From positions 8,880,607 to 8,944,606 of the forward strand of contig NC_060258.1 in the NCBI RefSeq assembly GCF_921293095.1: a stretch of 64,000 nucleotides of DNA, read 5' to 3'. Shown one piece after another: positions 10,451 to 21,792 of the stretch. The DNA comes from Ischnura elegans. Its lineage: Eukaryota; Arthropoda; Insecta; Odonata; Coenagrionidae. A program made the position numbers and the translations under genes. Numbering within the stretch: position 1 is the first letter of the stretch; the number at the start of each line of letters is the position of its first letter. The notes beneath the pieces are model-generated. The model made no database searches and was not told where the DNA came from. It was given only the letters and a program-made list of their open reading frames with translations.

Positions 10451-11499
10451 CTTTTTGATCAAAAATACGACATTTTGATGGTTAACATATTTTGAAAAAT
10501 GCAACAAGAAGACATATTTTCTTCCCTCCACCAAGATTCAAGGAAAACCTTTTGGGAGATAAAAATAGGAGATAAAACATGAAATGAATGAAGTAATTTT
10601 TTAATTATATAACCAACAGAAAACTAAACAAAGATTAATATCCGAGAAACGGAAAGTATAACAAAATGTAGAAAACTCCCACAGAGCACAAATATTGACA
10701 AAATGTCTATGTAATATCTTATACGTCTTATGCTAATATGAATATATCTTTAATAACTTGAAGACACCTTCTAAACATAATGTAGATATCTTAGCTGTCT
10801 CAAAGGCATCTGCAGCATTATCAATGAATGCATTCATGTTGATTCAATGTCTTGCAGTATAGGCCTTGAAGTATTTTCAATGCAAGTTTTGCCAATGTAT
10901 TTTAACACCTTCATCAGGGCTATGAATAAATATGAGTACATAATTATGAAACATAAAAGTTTATGACGATATTATTCATAATATTAAAATAAAAAAGAAT
11001 TGTTGTTCATTAACAAAAAAGAAGAGACTAGAATTTTGATACATACCTGTTATTCCATTGAATTGGATTTGTTTATTGATGGTAACTAAGTTAATTCAGT
11101 ACATAGTTACGTATCAATTTTGATTAAGTAAATGATTATAAATTTTACTTAAATTGTTGATGACTGCTCTTTCCTTATAACTATTTTTGCTTTTCAAATA
11201 TATATAATTTGTTTAAATAATCTTTTTGTCAAATTAATTACATAATCTAAAATATTGGTATTTTTGAAGTCCAATCAACAGCCATACTTTCATAAAATAG
11301 ATATTCTATAGAATTTCTATTATTCTACTCTAGTATTCTCTAGAATATACATAGCTATATATTTAGTAAAGATATTTAAAGAACGAGTTTTCCCAACTTT
11401 AAATCGCTTTTATGAACATTTGCCAGAAAAGTTGCCTATGCATTTTGGTGCACGTGCGCACTATGACTTCATCTATCCATCCACCTTCAAAGGAAATAG

Positions 11500-11818
11500 G
11501 TATTATTGACCTGGGATTAATACTTTTTTTTGACCATCTAAAAGACGTCTTAAAAACGCCTTTTTGACAAACCAGAAGACGTCGTGATTAGGTCACGGTG
11601 GAGGGAAGGAAATAGGTTTTATTGACCTGGTATTAAGACGTTTTTTCGACCATCTAAATGACGTCTTAAAGACATCTTTTTGACCAACCAGAAGACGTTG
11701 TGATTAGGTCACGGTGGAGGGAAGGAAATAGGTTTTATTGACCTGGTATTAAGACGTTTTTTCGACCATCTAAATGACGCCTAGAAGTCGTCTTTTTGAC
11801 CTTGGTGTTCTCCCTTGG
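11500..11818 (-). repeat. Inverted copies of the 116-bp repeat
   Basis: About two and a half units in the opposite orientation to the main array. Starts of GGTCACGGTGGAGGG at 11591 and 11707 are again 116 bp apart. The block ends in CTTGGTGTTCTCCCTTGG, a copy of the element terminus. Arrays and ends together make a large interrupted palindrome. Confidence 0.8.
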
Positions 11819-11820
11819 AT

Positions 11821-12598
11821 AGCGGCAGTGGTTAACAATATTTGATTTTGAAAAAAATGGCATATCAGGCCCTGATATAAGTTCGCAACTTTCCCTCACA
11901 GAGCAAATTTATAGGGAACTCGTATTATTAACCTGAGATCGAGAAGGTTTTTTCACCATCTAAATGACGTTTTTTTGACGTCTTTTTGACCTCTTTTGAA
12001 GACGTCTTATTCGACATTTTCTAGACCATTTCAAAACCAAACATAGACCACGTTAATGATGAAGTAAATAAATTTGGAATTAACGAGTAATCTTCATGAA
12101 AATGGATTCCAGAATGTCCTAGAACTGCTAAGCGAAGCATTTAAAAAACTTTTTCTCACAATTTTTACTGGTCATTTTTTTTCTTTTCAATACCTAAGTA
12201 AAACCACTGTAGCGGCAGTGGTCAACAATATCTGATTTTGAAAAAAATAAGATCGGGACCCTGATATAAGCTGGCAAATTTCCCGCGAAGGGAAAATTTA
12301 TAGGGAATATGCATTATTAATATGAGATCGAGAGGATTTTCTCACCATCTAAATGACGTTTTTTTGACGTCTTTTCGACCTCTTTTGAAGACGTCTTATT
12401 CGACGTTTTCCAGACCACTTCAAAACCAAACATAGACCACATTAATGATGAAGTAAATAAATTTGGAATTAACGAGTAATCTTCATGAAAATGGATTCCA
12501 GAATGTACTAGAACTGCTAAGCGACGCATTTAAAAACTTCTGCTCATCATTTTTGCTGGTCATTTTTTTTCTTTTCAAAACCAAAGTAAAACCATTGA
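11821..12598. repeat. Two direct repeats of about 390 bp
   Basis: AGCGGCAGTGGT begins at 11821 and again at 12211. Both copies run through CCCTGATATAAG, a GACGTC-rich stretch and TTAACGAGTAATCTTCATGA. They differ by scattered substitutions. Their central part shares the GACGTCTTTT words of the 116-bp units. Confidence 0.8.
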
Positions 12599-12659
12599 CC
12601 ATATCATGACCTATAAGACGTCTTCTAGACGTCTTATAGGTCTTGGTGTTCTCCCTGGG

Positions 12660-13229
12660 TTTCTAGGCAAGAGCCCTCGATGATCCATGGCCTCCACTTC
12701 CTAACCTGCCATACATATTTAAAGGCCTTCGGACAACGGTCGTTTTATAGTATTGTTGTAGTGCCGAGTCCTTCGAACTTGTTTTTGGTTTGAACTCCTT
12801 TTAGCTTTAAAAGCTTCGGAAGGCATATTACTCACATCGAATAATGTATTCTTTCTAAGAATAACAGTTCATTTTAATCTATGTCTTATGCTCAATATTA
12901 AGTATTGATTTAAATCTCTTACCTATATATCAACGTCATTATTCTTAATGAACTGCGCTGCTGACAAAATGGTTATTTTTCAGGAATATTTTACCATACA
13001 AACATAACATAAACAAAAGCAACACAATTTACGCTTTTCCCAACTAACATACTGCAATTAGCACTGTCAGCAATAAAAGGTTACTGTTTTTCATTCCCTA
13101 TCTGACGAGTTTTTATCACTTTCACTGTCTGAGCTAAAGCATTGTTTTCCTTTTTCAAAAACAGATCCATTACATTGTTCGGTAAGCTGTGTGTTTCCTC
13201 CAGTTTAATTGGCATAATTTTTGTCATTA
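12660..13229. other. Interior of the large element, no recognisable gene
   Basis: AT-rich sequence without a repeat structure or open frame that I can assign. It lies between the inner repeat element and a decayed coding remnant. Confidence 0.35.
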
Positions 13230-13455
13230 TCAGTTATGACATTAGGAGTTGTCTTCGAAATAAATCCCTATTTGTGGCCACTCGTGCCATTTTTCTAGTC
13301 AACCGTTCACGGAACTTTCTCACGTCCTTATATCGTGCCTATATTGCTTCCCCTGTCAGTTGTCTCAATTAAGAATGGACTCTGTTGCAATGTCAGCTCC
13401 TTGAATGAAGACCTTATGCACGGTTGGTGGCATACCATAATTGTATTTAAAGCGT
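13230..13455 (-). pseudogene. Decayed transposon-protein remnant
   Basis: Read on the minus strand, 13453-13375 encodes YNYGMPPTVHKVFIQGADIA. After a frame change, about 13350-13240 encodes KDVRKFRERLTRKMARVATN and a few more residues, with one internal stop. The pair of segments (H-K-(V/I)-x-(I/V)-x-G-A, then a basic R-K-x-(S/A)-R-V-x-T-N block) recalls an unnamed protein family I associate with mobile DNA in arthropods. That association is from memory and unverified. Frameshift and stop make it non-functional. It could be what is left of the element's original transposase or of a captured neighbour. Confidence 0.35.
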
Positions 13456-14318
13456 CAGTGAGAGAGAGAGAAAATTAAATTATTTGGAGAGGAAATCTAG
13501 AATAATTGTGATGACTTTTGAATACTCGTGCCTGTTTCATGCTTCGCCTAACGAACAGCATTTTTTACCTAAACAAGAAGGCACAAAGGTGCTCACGAGC
13601 AATAATTCATGAGACATAGGCCCTCGTTCCCACGTGCAATTATATTTCGCATGTCCTCACTGCTATCAAAGCCGTGTTTGCAAATTAAAGTGCACTTTAT
13701 ATGCGACGCGAAACTAGGATCTGTGGAAATGCACGTTAAGATTCGAGTCGCAGTAAGAGAACAGAACCATTTTTGGAAACTTCTTATATAATCTCTGCTA
13801 CAATAATTTCACTCGGGTAAATGAAATCATATGCTCGCGTCACTCTCTCATCGCTGGGGTTAATATTATATCCCTGGCATTTCAGATTTTCTAAGATTCT
13901 TGCACCGAAATTTGGTGAGCTGCATGGACACAATTACTTATTGAGAAAGCCTCTTAATCTGACATAACATAATATTCGGGGTTGCATTTTATCCACTTGG
14001 CAAGAGTTCTTCTTGCCTCCGAGGATGGTCACAGTATCTTCCTTTTGCATTCGTTTTCCTCCTATTCGTTCTTTCGATACAACCCTGAAAACATGAATTG
14101 ACGTCCATCTGCACTGGCTAAACTAGAGCAACATGTAAATTGTGCTGCATAAGGAATAGTTATTAATTGCTTTAAATCAAGAATATAAACTAAATAAGAA
14201 TAATGAACTCTTCAAGCACCAAGAAAGTACTTGATTTGGCAAAATTCGGCAAAATCAAGTACTGTATTGAGCCATTTTCCATCACGTTTAAGGAATATAT
14301 CAACTGTTATTTTTAAAA
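13456..14318. other. Interior of the large element, no recognisable gene
   Basis: May contain more of the decayed frame on the minus strand, but I could not follow it. The short + frame at 13609-13791 has no recognisable similarity. Confidence 0.35.
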
Positions 14319-15148
14319 AGTTTATTAGTTAGTAAAAGAGTCCGTTTCCCCACTTTAAGAACGCGATTTAAGTCCATTATCCATGGAATGCACTCAAAGA
14401 AAGAAACCTTTCAGTGCACCTCTTGCAGTGCCCAGCGATTGCATAATGAGAGTCATTCGTAGCAATATTTATAAATTTTACTTTCTGGTGATTATTTTCT
14501 GTCACTAATGTATCTGTTATCCACACATAAAAGTGAATGAGACCATATTGCATCCACCCGCTTGCCGCGTCGCCGTACTCTCCGCCGCCGCCGGCCAGAA
14601 CCGGAGTCGTCCGTGCGTTCGAAAAAACGATTTAAAATTCGGGGTTGCAAATTGGTGCAAGGTTTGACTTTAGATTCACAATATAGAAGCTTCAAAGAAC
14701 GACATGATATAAGTTACTTAGTGTAAGCCGGTGACAATGTCTACTTTTTTTCTACGTTTATGTAAAAAAATGGGTTGAAAACAGGCTCCGCCATTTTGTT
14801 ATGTATCTATGGTTATTGATGAAACAAAATCTTTAGAAACCTTTCAAATGAAAGAATAAGAAGTGTCAATTAAGATGGTATAACAGTTTTGTCGATAAAA
14901 CTATTTATAAAACCACTGCACGAGGATAAAGTCGGCAATTTTCAGAAAAAATCGAGGGTGGTCGTTTTTCGCTAAATTTGCTCAACTTTGACCTCACATA
15001 TATTGTTAAAGTGAAAACACAGGACCAAAATAATCTGGGTAGTTATGCACAATTTATTTGAGAATGTGTATGCGAAGTTTCAACTTCCTAGCTCAAAAAA
15101 ATCGATTTTGAGGTTTTGGCCAGCTTTTTTCGATTCTAGCCCACTGTG
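14319..15148 (-). repeat. Right long inverted arm of the Transib-like element
   Basis: Reverse complement of 8681-9510 with very few differences. It ends in CCACTGTG, immediately followed by the CGGCG duplication. Confidence 0.85.
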
Positions 15149-15153
15149 CGGCG

Positions 15154-16931
15154 GCACGGTCATAGTAGAGGTTGCATACTTATACATGCGACGGCGTGGT
15201 TATGATTCATTTATTGAAGTGCAGACGTATCGCAGTTGTTCATTGTGACTCCAGGGATATTATTTCATCTATTTTTTCTTCATTGAAAGCGATAGATTGC
15301 GTAAAGATGAAGGAATATGGTTATTCTTAGGCTGATCCTAGCAAGCTTCCTGTTACTGATTCCATCATGATAACAGGGTATTTTAGTGAAACTGTAGACT
15401 TCGTCGGCGCGGAAAGTCGATTCCGAGAAATGGAAAGGTAGCTGATGTGCATCTGAAATGTTTTATAGTTCATAACAAAGTGAGACTTGCGTATAATATT
15501 GGCGAAAGCGTATACTCATGTGAAATGTGTATTCTTTTGGCAGTCCGGTAGAGAGTCTTAGTGTGAACTTATTTCCTCCTCGAAGGTGTCGATGATACTT
15601 TCAACTTAAAAAATACCTTGCCTGGAGGGCGACAGGAAGCTCTGAAGAAGCCGGACTATTAATGTTTCAATTTAGTAGCGATAATATAGACGAACTTCCA
15701 ACACAATCTACCATCTTGTGACTCAAAACCCCGAAGCCACTTCCTATTCTGCAGAAAGAATCGGTCAATCGCTCTTCGATCAATGTAATAAACACAACGT
15801 CTTTAGGTGTTAATAAGTTACTTTTGTAAAATAAATCCTTCCTAATTTAGCATTAAAATGTGAATGTTTTCCAAACAGAGTCTAATACATTTTGGGAGCT
15901 TTTCTCACGATATATCTGAAACTCTAAAGGCGAGCTCATCGTCGACGATCATTGCGATCGGTTGTCACTTAAAAATTCCGAATCGGAAATCCTAGAGGGA
16001 TGATCTTCGACGATGACCATGATGACCTACACTCTCACTATCACTGGAACTCGTGGTGAAAATATCATCCAAATCCAATTTTTATTTGGTTTTAACTGGG
16101 GAAAGAGCAACATAGAACTGCGTATTCTTTGGGCAACTTTGGGTTTGACTTTCCCTCAAACACCCCATTTCCCCTTTAGTGCATCAGTCCTATCTTTTTA
16201 CGATGGCCTGACAACCTTTAAATGGATCCTTGGTTTATCCTGACAACCAACTAAATGGAAATTGCTGATCCACGCGTCTTCCTCTATCTCCACAGTTTCC
16301 AAATCAAGGGCCGCGGAACATTCCTCTTGTGACTCAACTTTTTCTGAAAAGCAAGCCGGCGTAGAATAAAATCAAAGAATGCTGCGATTCATTTTTTGTG
16401 GCCACCTCTAGATTCCATTCTTTTTCCATCTACAACTTCCTTTATCTTTCGGGGTAAACTATGGGACAAGAGTTTAAATAATATCATTAATTTATAACAA
16501 AATATAAGTTCTAAATATACCCAAAAGCCATTTTATTAATCCGCACTAATGAGTGTAAATTAATGTAGAAGATGAATGCTGTAGACTTAGTAGTTTTCCT
16601 TAGGTTGAGTTGCAAAGTTCATGAAGTTGACAAAACGGCTAATTTTTCGGTGCGCGAAGTCATTTATTGCACTGGCCGTGTCTACAGTTTTCAATTTTTA
16701 TGTGATAAAATAAAGCAGAATTTAGGATAAAATTTCCTTTAAAATGACGTATTCATAGTTCATTATTGTTCATAGTTCGTATTGATAGTTCATTATTATA
16801 GCTTGCAGTGAAGCCAGGATATAAATTTGCAAAGTACAGTGGCACATCATTTTGACGCCGACAGTAGAAGAAAACGCTGTCTTCTTAGCTGGCACTCGAA
16901 TGCATGAGAATGAACGTACGTACAAAATATT
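15154..16931. other. Unique-looking spacer, no recognisable gene
   Basis: No long open frame, terminal repeat or RNA gene recognised. The frame at 16013-16243 (76 codons) has no known motif. Confidence 0.4.
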
Positions 16932-16961
16932 AAAATATAGAGCAACGTTGCTCTATATTTT
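16932..16961. repeat. 30-bp perfect palindrome
   Basis: Each 15-base half is AAAATATAGAGCAAC and its exact reverse complement, with no spacer. It lies in AT-rich sequence without a nearby gene. Confidence 0.8.
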
Positions 16962-17679
16962 CATATTTCCTCCCTTGATTTTAAACATCATGGAATTTTC
17001 TATGTCCTTCCGTGACTGAAATGGAACAAGTGCCGTAAATAATTTGAGTCCATCGTAACCATCGAGAAACACCTATCTCGACTTTTGTCGTGAAGTTGAG
17101 TTTTTATTCTACGACGGCCGAATGATCGAAAAATCTCAGTTTCAAGTTATTCAGTCAATGAAATATGGAAATATTATTTATATGAAAGTTATCTTCATTC
17201 ACATAGCACACGGGTTTATCATTTCGTTTATTATACTCTTAATTTCCCGTAACGCTCATCCCGACAGACGGCATGCATCGAGGCTTTTCTTCTAATTTAC
17301 TCCGTGGGAATTCAGACGAAAATGTTTTCTGGGGTGTTATTGCACAGAGGAACAATGCACCACTTGTAATATTTCCTTCAAGGGGACTATTGTAATATTC
17401 GTGATTTCCTTATTTCAGCCATGTTCTCCTTTAAACGCAACGTGGCTCTTCCAAACCTGCAGTTCCGGCTTGGATCTTGGACTCGTACTGAACTATGACG
17501 TCACGGCCAAAGATTAGTGGGGGCGGTATTTTTTAGCCCGCGAAACTCGGGAGACTTTTGGGAGTCATTTTCTAGTGTATAAACTGAATTTTAAGCGGAA
17601 AAAAGTATATTGCTGTACTAAGTATTTACTGTAGTATATCAGCATACTGTTTATAAAATGTATGCAATTTCCCTATTGT
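16962..17679. other. Spacer, no recognisable gene
   Basis: No supported feature. It includes the block complementary to 8651-8670 (near 17484-17503). Confidence 0.35.
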
Positions 17680-17745
17680 TACTTTTCATTTATTCACGAA
17701 AAATAGACATCGTTATTGAAAAATCTAAAAGTGTGATATGCGAGT
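17680..17745 (-). mobile_element. Degraded M1 fragment
   Basis: TTTTCATTTATTCACGAAAA followed by ATAGACATCGTTATT and AAATCTAAAAGTGTGA matches the inner terminal region of M1 with several substitutions. Confidence 0.5.
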
Positions 17746-17846
17746 CAAACGTAGGGCTGCAATCGCTCCATAGGGGAATGCGTTCCGATTGGCTGATATG
17801 GGGTTTCCTTTTGGGGTTCCCCCCTCTTCCTCTTGCTGGGTACGCC

Positions 17847-17995
17847 TAGGTATCTAATATAGAAATCTATCGTAGATATTTATTAGACATGCTGCTGTTT
17901 TGACAATAATATATCTATTAGATATCTACGGTAGATGTCTATTGGATAACTATTTATCTACATGTAGATATATAATAGATGTTTATTTTATCTGT
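17847..17995. repeat. AT-rich palindromic repeat
   Basis: Composed of repeated ATCTATTAGATATCT-like words. It includes a segment complementary to the repeat at 8142-8222. Confidence 0.4.
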
Positions 17996-18021
17996 GGGTA
18001 CACCTTTCATATATACGCGCT

Positions 18022-18305
18022 TCACCGCAAGGATGGGTCCAGATTTTTTTCCGGGGAGGAGGGCACAAGGATCTAACAACCTAACGGTCGTTCTATATTT
18101 GAGATTAAAAACAACATGCAACACTTATGCTGTACGAAGCATTATCTTTATTTTGATGCGAAATTTTTATTTATATAAAATTGAAGGAATGAGGCTCCGT
18201 AGTACACAAAATAAAACGAACGTAATGGTTACCGTATTAACATCTCGTCTATTTCTGAAGTGTCCAGCGGAGGACGTGCCCCCGCCCCCCCCCTATCCGG
18301 CTATG
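18022..18305. mobile_element. Degraded hAT-like MITE
   Basis: The left part (GGATGGGTCCAGATTTTTTT, then GAGGGCACAAGG) resembles the left end of the element at 2255-2389. The right part ends CTATCCGGCTATGC. It probably belongs to the same family but is longer and decayed. Confidence 0.35.
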
Positions 18306-19249
18306 CACTTCACGAGCGCTGTGGGGGGCTTTCAGCGATTGCCGACCAAGCTAGACCTCCCCTTTGTTATTGGGAGATGAGTCAAGATGTCCTCCTATGC
18401 TAATTGTAATTTGATAAAAAAAGAAAACACAATATCCACATCAGGCGTTATCTTCCACCAGTACTTGGAAATTCAGTCTGTTGGGCTACGAAGAAACATA
18501 CTATTACTGCTTCGTCATCAACACAATCTGAGTACGTTTGGCACTTGTACGATACTACTGCCGCGGAGTTACTATGGTTGTAATACTAATATTGGACTAT
18601 TTCAGAGTCACATTTAATTTCACAATCCCATTATGCCCTGAAGATACCCGAATCAATGCAATTTTCTACTAAGGAAGCCTTCGAAAACTTCCTCCGACAA
18701 CGAAATAAAAAAACGATTTTCCTCAACGGCTATCATCGCTTTCACACTAAAATTCCAAGATTCCAATTTTACCTGATTCACGAAGTACAGATGAATCATA
18801 GAATTGGAGATAACGCTCCCACTTGATGACTAATTCCACATGACCTATAAATGGTCATATATTTGCAGCGGGAGCAAAAGCATTGACCCAAGTAGAAGAA
18901 AGTAAGTTGACCAATTAATCTCAGCTGATTACTACTCAATTATCGGTAAAAACTGAGCTCATGTAATGAGCAGGCATCGTGCATTCTTTTCCCTCATATT
19001 TACACTGCAATTGATCAGCCAATTGACGGATCATTGATCATACGGCAGATACGAGGAAACGGTGGATTACGAGATTTACGAGGGTGGAGGGATACATCAT
19101 AACATTCCACGAATTATTCCGAAAGGTGGGAGAGATAGTTGATAAGCTCTACTAAGCGTTTTATTTTTTAATATATTATTTATGAATACAAATTTATATT
19201 TTTACATCAATGAATACCGGCATTAATATTTCCAATCCGATTTTCAACA
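18306..19249. promoter_or_regulatory. Presumed armadillo upstream region
   Basis: No repeat or gene recognised. Lying immediately upstream of the probable first exon, it is the likely promoter area. I cannot point to a convincing TATA box or initiator, so this is an inference from position only. Confidence 0.3.
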
Positions 19250-19327
19250 TACTCCGGGAACTATTTTGTATCGAGAACGCTCTTGTTGCACTTGCAAGTT
19301 CGTCGACGCCATCTTATCGTACTGGTG
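19250..19327 (+). other. arm: Probable non-coding first exon of armadillo
   Basis: A strong splice donor (GGTG followed by GTGAGTAAAG) occurs at 19327/19328. The next good acceptor (TTGTTTTCAG at 19771-19780) leads straight into the exon with the start codon, giving a 453-bp first intron. The exon start is unknown, so 19250 is a guess. The structure would match a 5' untranslated exon followed by a short first coding exon. Confidence 0.4.
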
Positions 19328-19780
19328 GTGAGTAAAGGAAACGTGAACGAAAACTTCGACTTTAGGCGTTTAACGCTTATTGTTGGCGATTCTCCTATCT
19401 TAAGGTTAGTATTTAGGTGTTTTCGGAATAAGCGGTGTAATGGAATACTTTTTATTTGCTAGTTTTCTTGTATTTATGCATTTAAATGGGTGTGGTGACG
19501 CCAATATTTTGGGTGACAGGTGAAACGCTGCATACCTAAACATAAGAATTTGTGGTGCCAATTTGCAATTCGGCGGCCGTTTTACATCTTATATGCCTAC
19601 TACTGAACGATTTCAGCCTCCAGTTATCTCTCGCTGGTATACTAAGGAATTCTTAGTTGGGCGGGTATTGATTTTTCGCTTGTGCAGTAGGGTTTCGGTG
19701 TGCTGATAGTTTAGAGGTTTTGTCATGGTCGCGTATTTAATTAGCTATGCCAATTAATGAGTTGTTTTTATTGTTTTCAG

Positions 19781-19839
19781 GAGTTCGTGAATATTCAGCA
19801 AAATGAGTTACCAAATGCAACCCTCCCAAGTGAGACCGA
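19781..19839 (+). other. arm: armadillo exon with start codon (whole exon)
   Basis: The exon is bounded by an acceptor TTGTTTTCAG and a donor GTGAGT at 19840. It contains 22 bases of 5' leader, ending CAAA before ATG at 19803, and 37 coding bases. Confidence 0.75.
19803..19839 (+). CDS. arm: Armadillo/beta-catenin, first coding exon (residues 1-12 plus one base)
   Basis: Encodes MSYQMQPSQVRP and the first base of codon 13. Two donors compete: GTGAGA at 19830 and GTGAGT at 19840. Only the second keeps frame. Its trailing A joins TG of the exon at 57062 to make Met13, giving RP-M-SHSGYN, which resembles the N-terminus of insect Armadillo. Beta-catenin is the cytoplasmic and nuclear effector of Wnt/Wingless signalling and links cadherin to alpha-catenin at adherens junctions. 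The intron that follows is 37.2 kb (19840-57061) and contains the piggyBac element and the tandem duplication. The start is chosen because MSY matches the conserved N-terminus and no upstream ATG lies in this exon. Confidence 0.8.
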
Positions 19840-21307
19840 GTGAGTAGCCACATTTAATATTTACCATAAATAGATATATATTTTTAAAGTGCTTTTACGA
19901 ATGCTATATCGCATTGATGTAATATTCTATTACTTGTTGGTTATTCGTTTAATTAATTTTGTAATTACTTATCTCCGCGACCCGTCTATGAACGGGAACT
20001 GCATGGACATCCATTATTTATCCTATTTCGTGTAGTGTTAATGGACGTTATTGGAGGATGAGAATTGTTGCCCGACAAATGATAGTCTTATAAAGTGAAC
20101 TGTTATTTGTGTGTGTGTGAACCTCGCGAAAACGGTCTTAAATGCAGAATGTCGCCCATTTCCGTTGATTGAATTATTGGAAGAGTAAATAAATATTAAG
20201 TTGAGGAAGATAGAATAGGTGCTGCAGATGTTGGGAAAAAAAGTGTGGGCCAAGGTAACACAACTAGATTTAAAAATAAGTAATAAGTTGAAACCGGCAA
20301 TGTACTGCCGATAAAAAAATTAATTTATGCTGCCAAACGACTTATCACGCATATCCTTTTGTTTAATCACGATTGCCCTTTGGTTACAACGAGGTTATCC
20401 CTCATTGCATTCTTGTACGTGAAGTGTTTGATCATTGTGTTCTGCTTTGGATTTGTTGTTGTGGCGGATTAATTTCTTACCATCCAATTCCCTGATGCAA
20501 GTATGGGCAAACTAAAGGAAATCAACGCCAGCTTTTTATATTTCATGGTGAAGAATCGGAAGTGGTTTATTGTTGTGTTTAAGCAGTTTCTAGCTAATTT
20601 TAGATGCATTGCTAAGCGATAAGTATTAATTGGTACCGAGGGATGAGAAAAGTTCCATAAATTGTATTCCTTAGAAGAGTATTGGGACAAAATCATAACC
20701 GTCGAGGTTAACTTCCGTTTCTTTCCTACAGCCCTGTGGGTGATAAGAATCTTGTTTATAGTGGAATAGACTTGAAGGAATTCATTGGTTGTGGAAGCTG
20801 TGGTTCGCATGGAATTTTTTTTTTGAGGTCACAATGTCTTCGCTGTACAGCAATGTTGGTACTTAGGATGTATTCCGAAATTTGGTGGCAGTATCCCAAC
20901 TACTGCAAAGTGGAAAGCAATGCTGCTACTTCTTACAAAGCAGTTATTTCGGTACTGAAAACAGTAGCTGCTGTTGACACCTTGGTGGAAGTTATGAATT
21001 AGGCAATTACCACTTTTGAAGTCGGATTAATATAAGTTGTGAGTAAGAAAAATTCAAAATTGATGGATTGAAGTCTGAAATGATACATTGTTCATCTAAT
21101 TTATTGGAGGAAAGTTGCCTAAGAATTTGAAGTGTAAATTGTACAATATCAGATGAAAAAATGCCTGCAATCGTAAGGTTTTCTGAGCACAAACATAATC
21201 ATGAACACGGTAGGTAGACTTTCGGGTTACACCCATGTTGTCATTTTGATGAAGATGTTTTGGCAAAGGTATAGTTTTATCGACTCGCCAATTTCCGTCG
21301 GATCCTA
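19840..21307. other. 5' part of the 37-kb armadillo intron, no recognisable element
   Basis: Unique-looking AT-rich sequence. Frames such as 20469-20810 (minus) and 20736-21002 (plus) have no recognisable motif and overlap each other. I call no gene. Confidence 0.4.
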
Positions 21308-21487
21308 CCCAAAATTAGTATACATAACTCATTTCACATTCTAAACAATCCTAAAGAAAAGCTAAAGCGCTTCGTGTACAAATAAAAATTTACTAATTCA
21401 TTACTTATCCTGGTGTCGGATGGGTAACTTATATGTTGCAGGAGCCATCATATAGATGAGAAAAGACGATCGAAAACAAACTGTTGC
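21308..21487 (+). repeat. Left arm of an inverted repeat around a retrotransposon piece
   Basis: Shares long stretches (CCCAAAATTAGTAT, CTAAACAATCCTA, GCAGGAGCCATCATATAGAT) with the reverse complement of 22646-22826. Identity is high near the inner end and lower outward. Confidence 0.8.
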
Positions 21488-21792
21488 GTTTGGGTATAGA
21501 GAGGGCATGGTGTGTCTTGTAAAGTGTGCAAATTTTCCTCTCTACATTTTGTAAAATCCGAGCGAATAAATGGCTTATTCCTAGTGTATGGTTGTAGGAC
21601 CGGAGGGGTGGGTTGGGTAGCGCACGGCTTATTTCTTATTTGTGTCGACTGACTTCAAAAGATGGGCTTATGACGGCATTAGCGAAATTATGTGTGCGGG
21701 TTGGATTATGTCAGGGTGGGTCGAGGCATGGTTTTTGTATTAAAAACATTAATTCGTCCCTCGAAATTATATCAAAACCCTCTGATACAAAC

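Larger units (their letters stand above)
9516..12659. mobile_element. Inner repeat-rich element with CCCAGGGAGAACAC ends
   Basis: The left end CCCAGGGAGAACACTAAGG and the right end, in reverse complement CCCAGGGAGAACACCAAG, form a terminal inverted repeat. A third copy of the same end, facing left, lies at 11790-11818, so the element may be composite: 9516-11818 plus 11819-12659. It is built largely of GACGTC-containing 116-bp repeats. No transposase frame is present. I saw no clear target duplication at the outer ends. Confidence 0.6.
8681..15148. mobile_element. Transib-like non-autonomous transposon with ~830-bp inverted arms
   Basis: Both termini read inward as CACAGTGGGCTAGAATCG, and the inverted similarity extends about 830 bp on each side. 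The element is flanked by an exact 5-bp GC-rich direct repeat, CGGCG (8676-8680 and 15149-15153). A 5-bp GC-rich duplication and a CAC-initial heptamer are the known hallmarks of Transib elements, relatives of the RAG1 recombinase. CACAGTG is also the consensus heptamer of the vertebrate recombination signal. No intact transposase is present. The interior holds a second terminal-repeat element (9516-12659) and a decayed coding remnant. Assignment rests on termini and duplication only. Confidence 0.7.

Noticed and set aside
16013..16243. 76-codon frame after an ATGATGACC run
   Set aside because: No domain, no splice context and no similarity that I recognise; probably chance.
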